A program made the translations under genes and the position numbers. A stretch of DNA of 64,000 bases from Pseudoalteromonas caenipelagi (GTDB lineage Bacteria; Pseudomonadota; Gammaproteobacteria; Enterobacterales; Alteromonadaceae): NCBI RefSeq assembly GCF_013140855.1, contig NZ_JABBPG010000009.1, forward strand, positions 1 to 64,000. Direction: 5' to 3'. Below, piece by piece: positions 42,690 through 56,000 of this stretch. The notes beneath the pieces were generated by a model that was given only the letters and a program-made list of their open reading frames with translations, made no database searches and had not been told where the DNA came from. Every line of letters starts with the position of its first letter. Position 1 is the first letter of the stretch.

Positions 42690-43184
42690 ATGAAGATTAA
42701 TATTAGTGTGACTAATCAATATGGTTATGACATCGCAGTATACCCATATAACAACGGCGCGCTGCCAACAAAAGAGGCTGGCGTAGTTGTTTCAAAATTA
42801 GAGGGTCGCGGTGAGCTAAGCGTTGACAGCGGAGAGTCTGGGGTGATTGAGGTTCCAGGCATGGGGTCACTGGTAGTGATGTTTTTAGGTAAACAAAAAC
42901 TAGAAAGTTATCACGAAAAAGGGTCTGAGCAACAAGACGACTTTGATCAATGTGAGCAAATGGCATTGATCCGCTATAAAACTACTGAGCTTTATTGGCG
43001 CTTTCCTACTTCTGATGAATCACCATCATTAGAAATAAGCATCAATGACCTAGGTACAGTTTGTTGCAATAAAACATCCGTTGGCAGTCTTCGCCAAGTT
43101 TCAATACCAGAGTTATTTATTCCACCTGTTTTTTCTGCGGATCCATTTGCAGATCAATCAGAAGAAGAATCTCAGCCTAATTGA
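42690..43184 (+). CDS. Unknown 164-residue protein, present only in cassette 2
   Basis: The protein has no signal peptide or membrane span. It starts with strand-rich MKINISVTNQYGYDIAVYPY, contains GVIEVPGMGSLVVMF, a Cys pair in GTVCCNKTS, and an acidic, disordered tail (DPFADQSEEESQPN). No family is recognised. It lies between the formyltransferase and the collar gene, a position empty in cassette 1, with 146 and 118 bp gaps. It might be an accessory or chaperone-like protein of the assembly; nothing in the sequence proves that. Confidence 0.65.
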   Translation: MKINISVTNQYGYDIAVYPYNNGALPTKEAGVVVSKLEGRGELSVDSGESGVIEVPGMGSLVVMFLGKQKLESYHEKGSEQQDDFDQCEQMALIRYKTTELYWRFPTSDESPSLEISINDLGTVCCNKTSVGSLRQVSIPELFIPPVFSADPFADQSEEESQPN

Positions 43185-43302
43185 GTTGAAGGTTAAATGC
43201 TGTGTGATAACGCAGATGTGTATGACAAGTAATGAATGAGTGGCACGAGTGTAGTGTTGAAGTCCGCAAGTCACGAAAGAACGCAAACAAAGAGGATTAG
43301 AT

Positions 43303-43917
43303 ATGGCTACAGATGCATATATTGGCACCATGGTACCATTTGGCGGAAGCTTTGCAATTGAGCGTTTAGCGCTTTGCTACGGTCAACTGCAAGCAATTAG
43401 TGAAAATACAGCGCTGTATTCGCTATTGGGTAATAACTTTGGTGGAGATGCAAGAACGACTTTTGGCTTACCTGATTTAAGAGGGCGTAGCCCAGTAGGC
43501 CATGGGCCAATGCCAGGAGGTATGGACTATAACTTAGGATTTAAACTTGGTGCAGAAAGAATAGCATTGAGCTTATCGAATCTCCCTTCTCACACTCACG
43601 CCGCGCAATTTGTGCCCTCAGGAGGTGGAGGAGTAATGGGGGTATTACAGGCTGCAGAGAACAATGCTAATACGAATGTACCTGACGGGACAACCTACCT
43701 AGCGGGTAATTCGACTACTCCGATGTATTACAAACAGCAGGGCCTCTCTCCTGCACCAACATTAACCCCTATAGCTGGGTTGACTGTTGACGGTAGTACT
43801 GAGGGCAGTGTTGTGGTGGGTGATACTGGTTCTTCTCAAAGTTTCAGCATTATTAACCCGATACAAGTTGTAAATTGGCAAATAGTTTTGCAGGGCGTTT
43901 ACCCTGCACGTAGTTGA
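43303..43917 (+). CDS. Phage-tail-collar (MdpB-like) domain protein, cassette 2
   Basis: The 204-residue protein has the collar domain at the N-terminus: AYIGTMVPFGGSFAIERLAL, LYSLLGNNFGGDARTTFGLP, DLRGRSPVGHG, and LSNLPSHTH near 95. The C-terminal half is Gly/Thr-rich and ends in GVYPARS. It is closer to the textbook MdpB pattern (ALCYGQLQAISENTALYSLL) than the cassette 1 copy. AGAGGATTAGAT precedes the ATG. No phage genes surround it. Confidence 0.9.
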   Translation: MATDAYIGTMVPFGGSFAIERLALCYGQLQAISENTALYSLLGNNFGGDARTTFGLPDLRGRSPVGHGPMPGGMDYNLGFKLGAERIALSLSNLPSHTHAAQFVPSGGGGVMGVLQAAENNANTNVPDGTTYLAGNSTTPMYYKQQGLSPAPTLTPIAGLTVDGSTEGSVVVGDTGSSQSFSIINPIQVVNWQIVLQGVYPARS

Positions 43918-43923
43918 TTAATA

Positions 43924-43949
43924 GCCCTTGCGGTTAATACCGCAAGGGC
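43924..43949 (+). terminator. Hairpin after the second collar gene
   Basis: Perfect 10-bp stem GCCCTTGCGG/CCGCAAGGGC with TTAATA loop. It lacks a T tract, so it may be an mRNA-stabilising or weak termination structure. Confidence 0.55.
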
Positions 43950-44057
43950 CTATTTAGGGATGTTTTTGATTGTAAGTATATTTAACTAGAAAGTGTTTTA
44001 GCTGCCTGTCATTTAAAGCTCTTTTGAACTTTGGTCCACGGGCCATTTGGAGTAAGT

Positions 44058-47000
44058 ATGAGGTATCAGATTAAAGCTAACGTCAAATATTGGCTTTTTG
44101 TTTGGCTATCTGTATTTAGTTTATCGGTTTCGGCTTTCTCTATTAATTATAAAGTGAAGTCGGGCAGTGGTGTTGCTAACATATCTCATACTGATAACTC
44201 TATTACATACCTAATTGATGCCGGTACTGCAACTTCCTACACGTCATCTACTATGACCGTGTATAGCGGCATTGCGGTTGCAGCAGATGCCTTTATTAAT
44301 CAGGCTCCGTCTGCTTCAGCAGGCGGGTATATATTTTATACTAGTGACTCTAATAATAACTTTAGCTTTGACTCAATTACCATCTATGCCAACTTGCAGG
44401 TTTCAGCCAGTAATTACCAGATTAACTTAAAAGGGTATGATGGTGGAACGGCTGCAACCCCAGTAACTGCCACAATTACCGTACCTTTGGGACAGATTGG
44501 GGACGTATTCACAATTACAAGAGGCACTGATTTTTCAGGTGCTGACTGGCAAAATGTTGATACAGTCGTGTTGGAGTTTTATGACACGGCTAGCAATGTT
44601 TATAACAATAACTTTGCAATAGATACGATTACTGTTACACCTGTTGCGAGCAACTCGGCACCGACGGATATTTCCCTTAGTGCAACTTCGATTAATCAGT
44701 CTGCTACAGGAGCTTCTGCGTCAGTCGGCACGCTTTCTACAACAGATTCTGATGGCGGTGATAGTCATACCTACAGCTTAGTGACTAATGGCGCAAGTGC
44801 GAATGGCACTTGTACTGCTTCGGGTGATGATAACAATGCCAGTTTTTCAATTTCTGGCACAACTTTTCAAACCCAATCTGCATTATCGGCAGGTAGTTAT
44901 AACGTTTGTGTACAAACCAACGATGGTACAACAACTTTTCAAAAAACATTTTCGATTACGGTGAACGATAATGTAGCGCCAAACGCGCCCTCTACACCAG
45001 ATTTAGATGCCGCATCTGATACTGGCTCATCCAATACAGATAATATTACCAACGATACAACTTTAACTTTAAGTGGTACTGCAGAAAGCGGCTCTACTGT
45101 CACATTATATAGTGATCAGGTTAATGGTGGCGCAACGTCAATAGGCTCGGGTACGGCCACTGGTGGAAATTGGCAAATTACCACAAGTGCTTTGAGTGCG
45201 ACCACGCATGCTATTAGTGCCAAAGCAACAGATGGGAGTAGTAACGTCAGCAGTAGTTCATCGAGCCTCAGTGTCACAATTGATACCACTGCTCCTACGG
45301 TGGCTGAAGTCACTGCGGTGACTACACCTACGAACGATACAACACCAAACTATACATTTAGTACTACCGAGGCTGGCACACTTTCTATGGGCGGCAGTTG
45401 TGGTACGTCAACTTCAACGACGATAGGCTCTACGGGTAATCAATCCATTACCCTGACTCAAACTGATAACAGCACAGCGCTAGCCGCAGGCACTTATACG
45501 AACTGTACGGTGACGGTGACTGACTCAGCGGGCAATGCTAGTTCAGCCCAAACAATTACTAGCTTTACGATAGATACAACGGCTCCAACTTTAGCTGAAG
45601 TAACGGCAGTTACAACCCCGGGCAATGATACAACGCCAAGCTATACATTTAGCACAACCGAGACGGGCACTTTATCGGTTGGCGGCAGTTGCGGTACGTC
45701 TAGTTCAACGACCATCAGTAGTACTGGTAATCAAACGATTACCTTGACTCAAACGGATAATTCGACCGCTTTAGCAGCGGGCACATACAGTAATTGTACG
45801 ATTACCGTGACTGACTCCTCAGGTAACGCCAGCAGCGCGTTGAGCATTTCCAGTTTTACTATCGACACTACTGCGCCGACTTTAGCAGAAGTCACCGCGG
45901 TTACAACCCCGGGCAATGATACAACACCAAGCTATACATTTAGTACTACCGAGGCTGGCACACTTTCTATGGGCGGCAGTTGTGGTACGTCAACTTCAAC
46001 GACGATAGGCTCGATAGGTAATCAAACCATTACCCTGACCCAAACTGATAACAGCACAGCGCTAGCCGCAGGCACTTATACGAACTGTACGGTGACGGTG
46101 ACTGACTCAGCGGGCAATGCTAGTTCAGCGCAAGCAATTACCAGTTTTACAATAGATACAACGGCTCCAACTTTAGCTGAAGTAACGGCAGTTACAACCC
46201 CGGGCAATGATACAACGCCAAGCTATACATTTAGTACTACAGAGACAGGTACACTGTCTGTGGGTGGCAGTTGTGGTACATCAACCTCAACGACGATTGG
46301 CTCCACAGGTAATCAAACCATCACTCTGACTCAAGCGGATAATTCGACAGCGCTAGCGGCTGGCACATATACAGACTGTACAGTGACGGTGACTGATGCT
46401 GCGGGCAATGCCAGTGCAGCGCAAGCAATAACCAGTTTTACAATAGATACAACGGGTCCAACTTTTGACGGTGCTAATTCGACACCGAATGATAATGCGA
46501 CGAATGTCACTGTGAGTGATGATATTGTTCTCGACTTTAGTGAGAATATTGCGCTAGGTACAGGTAATATTACCATTCGCAATGTATCGAACAGTAGTGA
46601 CTTTGAAGTATTTAATGTAGCAACTAAAAGTGATGGTACAACGACAACGCCCAGCGCTGGCCGTATCAGTATTACTAATGACAAGATTTATATAAACCCG
46701 ACTTCGGATCTAACAGGTAATAGAAATTATGCAATTCGAGTCGATGCAACTGCGGTTGATGATTCAGTAGGCAACAATTTTGATGGCATTAGCGATGATA
46801 CAACCTTTAATTTTTCCACGGGTAATACACCACCGAGTGTGGATTTAGATTCTGGTACAGGTGGTAACGACAGTACAGCTTCGTTTACTGAGGCGGGAGG
46901 CGCTGTCAATATCGCAGCAAGCGCAGCCGTAACGGAAGCCGATGGCGATACCATTACGACTATTACGGTAAGCCTGACTAATGATCAAGATGGTGCATCA

Positions 47001-50000
47001 GAGGGGCTCAATGTAACGGCAGCTGCACAAGATGCACTGAGCGGTATTTCGGGGTCATCTGAGATTACACTACAAGACACCATCACTGTGTCTGGTGCGA
47101 CGGCGACGGCATCAGAAGTGCAAACTTTCTTGCAAGCTGTGACTTATAACAACACTTCTAGCTCTGCGAATGAAACTGCCAGAACCGTCACTGTAGTGAT
47201 CAATGATGGCACAGACAATAGCACCTCTCGTACAGCAACAATTTCGGTCAGTAACGTAACTGCAGCAACTAGCTCTGCGGCTAGCTTTAATACCACTAAT
47301 GGTACAAATTTATCTCCTGCTATTACATTTACCAGTGATGATGAAACATTGACTATCGCAGATACCAGCCATATCACTGGTTCAACTGCGGATGGTAGCA
47401 CAGGAACCGATACTTTATCTGTTCCAACAGGTTCTGATTTAACTGGGTTCACTAGCTTAACAGGATTTGAAACGTTAACACCAGATAGCGGTGCTTCAAT
47501 TACCTTAAATGAATCTCAACATGATGCATTTAGCACTATTAATGGCGCAGGCACCAATCAATTCACAATTTCAAGCGCCGACGGAGACCAAGCACTAACT
47601 GGTGATGCCGACATTGAAAGCTATGTGCTGGGGGAGGCGATGAGCTTTACCCTAGCTGATGCTGCGCAAAATGTGACCGGCAGTACAGGTGATGATACGG
47701 TTAATGTGACTACCTTAAGCGCTACAGGTACGTTAAACGGTGGTTCAGGTACAGATACTCTACAAGCAAGCTCTGGAGCAAATATCAGTGGCGCAACAGT
47801 CTCTGCATTTGAGTCCCTCACACTTGCCAGTGGTGCTAGTGTGACGATGAGCGAGGCACAACATGATAGCTTCTCAACAGTTACCGCACCTGGTTCAGAA
47901 ACCATTACAATTAGCTCGGCAACGGATGGATTGACGGGTAATAGTGCCGTAGAAAGCTATTCACTCTCTGTTGCCAACACCTTTACTCTTGGTAGTGCGT
48001 CACAAAACCTAGTCGGTAGTGCGAGCGATGACACAGTGAACGTTGGCACGCTGACTGCGACAGGTTCTATAGTTGGTGGCTCTGGTACTGATACACTGAC
48101 GGTTGGTAATGGTGGTAGTATTGCTGGTGCGACGATATCAGGTTTTGAAAATCTGACTGTAACAAGTGGCGGATCTGCAACGCTTAGTGCATCTCAGTTA
48201 TCAGCATTTTCTGGCACCGTTTCAGGGGCTGGTACTGAAACCATTACTGTGTCAGGCGATGGCAGTGTCTCTACGCTCTCCGCAATTGAAAACTACACCT
48301 TGTTAGACGATAGCACTAACACGCGTTCGGTAACGGTAAACGGGGCTACACACTCTGTTACAGGGTCATCGACTACAGACGCTATTACTTTTGATATAGG
48401 CACGTTAACATATACAGGCACTTTGACAGGAGATAGCACTGTTGCTGACACCCTTTCGATGAGTTCAGGTGCAGATATTACAAGTGCCTCTATCAGTAAT
48501 ATCACTAATTTAACGCTCGCCTCTGGCGCATCCGTAGCGATGACTGCCAGTCAAAACTCTGCTTTCTCAGGCACTATAACAGCACCAGGTTCAGAGACAA
48601 TTACCATCAGTGGAGATGGTGACTTTACTACCTTAGTCGGTGTTGAAACTTACAGCGTGGGTGATGATACAACCAATACCAGAACCATAACTGTGGCCAC
48701 AGGTACAACGAGTGTGACCGCAAGTTCAGCTACCGATGCCATAACGTTTGCAATTGGCGGCAGCACTTATACTGGTACCCTCACCGGTGATAGCACAGTC
48801 GCTGACCAAGTGCAGGTCACTGATGGTGCCGATGTCAGTGGTGGTGTCTTTACAAATATTGGTAGCTTGTCTGTTGGCAGTGGCGCTACTGTCGCGATCG
48901 ATTCTGCAAACCTAAGCAACTTTGCGACGGCTATTTCTGGAAGCGGAGGTTCTGAAACATTGAAGTTAATGGATGGGGGGACATTTGACTTCTCAACCAC
49001 ATCTATTTCTGCTATTGAAGGCATTGCCATTGGCACCAATAATAACGCTACGATTACCTTAACAGACAATTTTAGTGCGGACGGGCAAACAGTGTCTGTT
49101 ACTAATTCATCAGGCAGTGCTATCACCGCTGACTTGGTGATAAATGCTTCTGCATTTGCAACAGATGTCTTGCAAATTACTGCCGCAGACTTAGATGGTT
49201 CCGATACAATAACTGGTGGTAGTGGTGCAGATACCATTCGTCCAGGTGCTGGTACGGATACTATGACTGGGAATAGCGGCAATGACAACTTTGCTGGTGC
49301 AGCCAGTGACTTAAACGGAGATACCATTGCTGACCTTGCTGCGGGCGATACCATTACTATTACTGGAATAACAGGACTAACTACCAGTAACGTGCGCTTT
49401 AACGGGACCGGCACGCTAGAGGTAGATACCGATGCAACAACATTTGCAAGCCCTGAAGTGTCACTCACATTAACCAATGCTCCAGCGAATGATTTGGTAT
49501 ATACAGTGGCCGATTCAGGCAGTGATACTTTAATTACATTCGCTGCCGCAAATAATGTACCTGTATTTAGTAGCTTAAATGGTGGCAGTACCTTTACGGA
49601 GAACGGTTCTTCCGTTGCAATTGATACGGATGTAACGGTTGCTGATACCGAACTCGATGCACTCAATGGCGGTAATGGCAACTATAGTGGTGCATCGGTG
49701 ACGATTGCACGTAATGGCGGTGCGAATTCATCAGATGTATTTAGCAATTCAGGGTTGCTAGGTACGTTAACCCAAGGTAATACCTTCACATATAACTCCA
49801 CCTCAGTTGGTACTGTAACCACTAATTCATCGGGAACCTTAGTACTGACATTTAACAGCAGTGCGACCTCCGCTATGGTTGATGGTGTTCTTCAGTCAAT
49901 CAATTATGGTAATAGCTCTGAAGACCCTTCGTCTTCAGTAACGTTGAATTACACATTTAATGATGGAACTGAGAACAGTACAGGTACCAATCAAGCAGTT

Positions 50001-53000
50001 GTAAACATTACGGCGGTCAATGATGCGCCCACAGATATCGCTCTAACAGCGACAAGCATTAATCAATCGGCTACGGGCACAGCGGCAACAGTTGCAACCG
50101 CAAGTACCACAGATATAGAAGCGGGTGATAGTCACACATATAGTTTGGTGAGTGTAGGCGCAAGCAATGGCGGCACTTGTAGTGCAAGCTCTGGTAATGG
50201 CAGCTTCCAATTCACCGCAAGTACGTTGCAAACACAAGGTTCAACTTCTCCAGGCGATTACACCATTTGTGTGCAAACCAGTGATGGCACTGCAACATTC
50301 CAAAAGTCGTTTACGATAACAGTAAACGATAACGTGGCGCCAAATGCTCCTTCTACACCTGATCTAGATTCAGGGTCCGATACTGGTGCTTCAAGCACAG
50401 ATAATATTACTAATGATGCAACACCTACTCTTAGCGGTACTGCAGAAAGTGGCTCAACGGTTAATTTATACAGCGATCAGGTTGGTGGGGGCGCAACATC
50501 TATTGGTAGCGCAACGGCCACGGGTGGAAATTGGCAAATTACTACCAGCACCCTAGCATCCGGTACTGCTCATTCTATCACTGCAAAAGCAACTGACTCT
50601 GCAAATAATACCAGCGCCAGTTCAGCTGCGTTAAGTGTGACAATCGATACAACGGCACCTACTACGCCAAGTACTCCTGATTTAGCGACAGCAAGTGACA
50701 GTGGCAGTTCAAGCACTGATAATTTAACCAACGATACAACGCCAACCTTTACTGGGACGGGTACCACAGGCGATACGATTACAATTATCTCCAGTGTTGA
50801 TGGCTCTGTAGGTAGCGCTGTTGTCAGTAGCGGTCAGTGGAGTATAACGACTTCTGCACTTTCTTCTGGTGCTCATACTATTACTGCTAGAGCAAGTGAT
50901 ACGGCAGGTAATGTAACGGATAGCTCAGGTTTATCAGTTACCATTGATGCGACTGCGCCTACAGGTGTAACTGCCGCTATCGACCAAAGCAAAATAGACG
51001 CAACCAATGAAGCTGCGATGAGTTTCACCTTAACGGGCCTCGAGGGTTCTGGTACTGGGTCATTTACCTATCAAATTTCAGATGGAACCAGTTCTGTCAG
51101 TAGTGCCAGTGCAATTTCAATTACGGGCTCAACACAGCAAGTTTCCAGTATTAATGTCACAAATCTTGCTGAAGGAACATTGACGCTTTCTGTCACCGCT
51201 ACGGATATTGCTGGTAATGCAAGTTCGGCATTCACCGATACAGTAACCAAACAGTATAATGTTGCCCCAACGGCTGTAAATGATAGCCTTAGTGTTACAG
51301 AGGATGTCGCTAATTCACTCAATGTATTAAGCAATGATAGCGACCCTGAAAATGGCATTGTGGTCTCGTCTGTTACTATTAAAACTTCGCCAACTAAGGG
51401 GCAAGTATCAGTCAGTAATGGAGTTGTCACTTATACACCAAACGCAAATGAAAATGGCTCAGACTCATTCACTTATACGGTAAAAGACTCCGACCAAGCT
51501 GAGTCAAATGTGGCAACAGTATCAGTTACCATTACGCCAGTGAATGATTTGCCTGTAGCAGCAAACTTTACTCCAAACATTAGTGAAGATACGCCTACAT
51601 CGGCGTTAACCGTTAGGGCTAGTGCTACGGATGTTGAAGATACAAACCCAACAGGTAATATTGAAATTGCTACACAGCCAACTAAAGGGGCTGTCAATAT
51701 AGACCAAACAGCGGGTACGCTAGTCTATACACCAAATGCCAATGAGACTGGCAGTGATAGCTTTACCTACACCATTTTAGACAGTGCAGGTGGTCGCTCA
51801 AATGTCGCGACAGTGTCTATTAATATTGGTGCTGTAAATGACAGACCTGTTGCAGGTAATGATTCGGTAACGACCAATGAAGATACAGCGACTACTTTGG
51901 CCATTCTGGCTAACGACACAGACGTGGAAGACAATGGATTTGTTGGTGCTGATATAGCGCTAGAGGATAAGGGTAATGGCGCTGGGGTATATACCGAAGC
52001 AAATGTGACGGTTGCCACTGACGGTGTAATTACAATAACACCTAACTTGAACCAAAATGGTACTTTAACCTTTACTTACACCATCGAAGATAGTGATGGG
52101 TTACGCTCTGATCCCGCAACGGTAACCGTCAACATCACAGCGGTGAATGATGCGCCAGTAGCGGTAGATAATACCGCACAGATTCTAGAAGACGGTAATA
52201 TTGAAATTAATGTATTGGGTAATGATAGCGATGTAGATAGCCAGCTCAACACATCAAGTGTAACCGTTGTAACTAATCCTCAAGGTGGTAGTGCACAAGT
52301 ACAAGGCACCGGCTCTATAGTGTATACCGCAAATGCCAACTTCTTTGGTAGCGATAGCTTTACTTATACGGTGCAGGATGCTGAGGGGTTAACCTCAAAT
52401 GTGGCCACGGTAAATATTACGGTGTCATCAGTCAATGATGTACCAGAGATCTCTGGCACACCATCTACATCAGTAAACGAAGATGAAAGTTATAGCTTTA
52501 CGCCAACTGCTGTAGACGCCGATCAAGATACTTTGACATTCAGCGTGAGTAATTTACCGGTATGGGCTGCATTTGATGATACCAATGGTGCTATTACAGG
52601 TACTCCTACAGAAGGTCAAGACGGTACCTATTCAGGTATTGTTGTGTCGGTCAGTGATGGTCAGGCAACTGTTTCACTTACAGCGTTTACTGTTGAGGTG
52701 GTGGCGGTAAATGATGCACCAACAATTCAAGGTATTGCGCCAACCTCTGTAAAACAAGATGAACAATATAGCTTTGTGCCACAAGCTGAAGATATAGATT
52801 CTACTTCTCTCACCTTTAGCATTGCAGGTTTACCTAGTTGGGCATTGTTTGACTCTGCAACGGGGAGTTTGACAGGTACTCCAACTCGTCAAGATGTAGG
52901 GATCTTCGAAAATATCGTCATTACGGTAAGTGATGGAGAGTTACAAACCAGCTTACCCGTTTTTGCTATAACGGTTGAACCAACAAACGAAGCACCTGTT

Positions 53001-56000
53001 GCAAGCAATATGCAGCAAAACGTTAAAGAAGATGGTACGACGAGTTTTGTGGCTGCGGTAGAAGATGCTGATGGCGATACGCTAACGTTAACACTGCAAA
53101 GTCAACCACAAAATGGTCAAGTAGCAATTCAAGGCACTACATTCAGCTATACACCATTGCCTAACTTTAATGGTAGTGATGGGTTTACCTTTAGTGCCTC
53201 TGATGGTGAGTTAAGTTCAGAAGTTGTAACTGTAAGTATTAGCGTATTGCCGATTAATGATGTACCAATTGCAGTTGATGACAACTTTGTATTTGACTTT
53301 GTATCTACTAATCAATACGTACTGCCAGTACTTGAAAACGACTCAGATGCCGACGGTGATAAAATCACTATTATAGGAGCTAAGGCATCACTGGGCACAG
53401 TGACTATTACAGATAGCACACTGGTTTACCAAGGAGTTAGTAATGCTCAAGGGCCTGTTACCATAAAGTATGTGATTACTGATGGTAGCAAAGAGCGTGC
53501 TTCGGCTGTGGCTACGTTAACCATCAATAACGTAACGGGCGGAAATGCACCAACAATTCAGGCACCCAGTGACATTACAGTCAATGCGACAGGCTTGTTT
53601 ACGAAAGTAGATCTAGGCACTGCGGTGGCAACTGATAGTCAGGGCAACCCTCTGCCAGTATCTTTGACTCGCAATACGCCTATCTTTGCGCCTGGTAAAC
53701 ATCTTGTTTACTGGCAAACTGTTGACAGCAATAACTTAGCTGCAACGGCCAGTCAGACGGTTAATGTAAACCCATTAGTTTCATTGCAAAAAAATAGTCG
53801 AGTTGCCGAAGATAGAAGTCATTCAGTAAGTGTTTATCTTAACGGTGTGTCGCCAAGTTATCCTGTAACGATACCTTACACAGTCTCTGGCACGGCAAAT
53901 AGCAGCGACCATGACATACAAGCGGGCGAGGTAGTTATTAGCTCAGGTACAGAAGCGAAGATCGAGTTTACTATCTTTGCTGATGGTTTGGTTGAGGGGA
54001 ATGAAACTATTGTGATCACCTTAGATGGTGGTTTAAATGTGGGCACCAAGTCTTCATCAATTGTGACCATTGTTGAAGATAATGCTGCTCCATCAATTAC
54101 CACCTCGGTGACTCAAAATAATGAAGAGCGCAGTTTAATTACTGCCACGAATGATGAGGTGCAAATTAACGCAACGGTATTTGATCCTAATCCAAATGAT
54201 CAAGTTACAGTTTCTTGGCAAGCAGAGTCGGGATTAGTGAATAGTGCAACAGATCCTCTTCAATTTGTGTTTAATCCGCAAGGTGTTGCAACAGGTATCT
54301 ATAAAGTGAGTGTCACCGCCAAAGATAATGCGACGCCGAGTTTGTCAACGACCAAAGATGTATTTATCGAGATAATTGAATCGTTGGGTTCGCTAGGTGG
54401 TAATGACTCTGATGGAGACTTGATCCCTGATGATCAAGAAGGGTATACAGACTCCGATGGGGATGGGATCCCTGATTTCCAAGATGCAATATCTGAATGT
54501 AATGTTATGCAAGAACAGGCACTTGAATCAGGACAATTCTTAGTTGAAGGTGACCCAGGTGTTTGCTTACGTAAAGGTGTCACAGTGGCACAAAACCAAA
54601 CTGGGGGTTTGCAGTTACTAGAAACAGAGTTACCTAATGACCCTAGCGCAACGAATACAGGCGGGTTATTTGACTATATTGCGACAGGTTTACCGCAAGC
54701 AGGTGACGTTTATTCAATAGTATTACCGCAGCGGTTACCTGTGCCTCTTGGTGCCATTTACCGTAAATTGAAAAATGGACAGTGGGTCGACTTTGTTGTC
54801 GATACAGACAATCAGCTATTGTCGGCTCAAGGTGAGCCTGGGTTCTGTCCTCCTCCAGGAGATACTCAATGGGTGAGTGGTTTAGTAGAAGGCGCTTGGT
54901 GTATTCAATTGAGAATTGTCGATGGTGGACCTAATGATGATGATGGTATTGCTAACGGCACTATTGTAGACCCCGGTGGTATAGCAGTGCCACTGAGTAA
55001 CAATGCATTACCTAAAGCGAATACTGATACAGCAACTATTGTGTCTGGGCAATCAATCGCAATCAATGTGTTGGTTAATGATACGGATCAAGATGGTGAT
55101 TTACTGACAATAACAGGTGTCAGTGTCGATTTTGGCGCTGTTGAAGTGATTAATGATCAGGTTCACTATACGCCACCTAATATGTTTATTGGTCAAGCAA
55201 CGATTCAATATAGTATTACAGATAACAAAGGTGGCACGTCGAGTAGTACTGTGAGTGTGTCTGTGATTACGAACAAAGCTCCTGTCGCTGTAGATGACAG
55301 CGCCATTAGTAATGGGGGGGCTGTATTAGTAATAGATGTGCTCGCGAACGACAGTGACCCAGAGGGAGCCGCTTTGTATTTGGTTTCTGCCAGTGCGGAG
55401 CAAGGCAGTGTGGCTATAAATGTTGACAATACTATTACCTACACACCAAAAACTGGGTTCTCAGGTACAGACATTATCACTTATGTGGTCCGTGATGAAT
55501 ATGGAGCATCAACCGAAGGAGTTGTATCAGTAGTGGTAAATACGTCACAAAATACGACGATTACAAATAGTTCATCGGGTTCACTAGGAGGGTTGCTTGT
55601 GTTACTAACAACTGCAATATTTATTCGTCGTAGCCGTTTGTTCGCTGCAGTGCTAGTGGTGTTTGGAATTGCTGCCATGGGTCCTGCTCAAGCTAATTCT
55701 GAATTATGGCAATTTACGGGGAGTGTTGGTCAAGCTACCGCCGATTCAGAACTACGAGCTACGCAGTTATCTATTGAAAAAGTAGATGACAAAGGCACAA
55801 GTTGGTCTATCGGGGCTTTTTACGAAGTACTTCCCAGTTTGCATGTTGGGCTTAGGTATATCGACTTGGGCGAAGGAGAAGTGCGCTTTTCAGGTGATGT
55901 GAGTTCAGTAGATCAAGCTCAAAATATACTCGCAAAAGAAGCGCCTGTGCTACCCAGTGGCGTATCGGCTCAAATTGATTTTTCTAAAAGTATTACAAAT

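Noticed and set aside
30848..43917. Prophage or phage-tail-like bacteriocin
   Set aside because: Only the collar-domain genes are phage-like. No capsid, tape-measure, sheath, holin, lysin or integrase genes are found between 28 and 57 kb.
32044..55678. Many minus-strand open frames inside both giant genes, rich in Val, Ser and Leu
   Set aside because: They mirror the Thr/Asn/Asp/Gly-rich repeats of the giant proteins read backward; none has a convincing start region.
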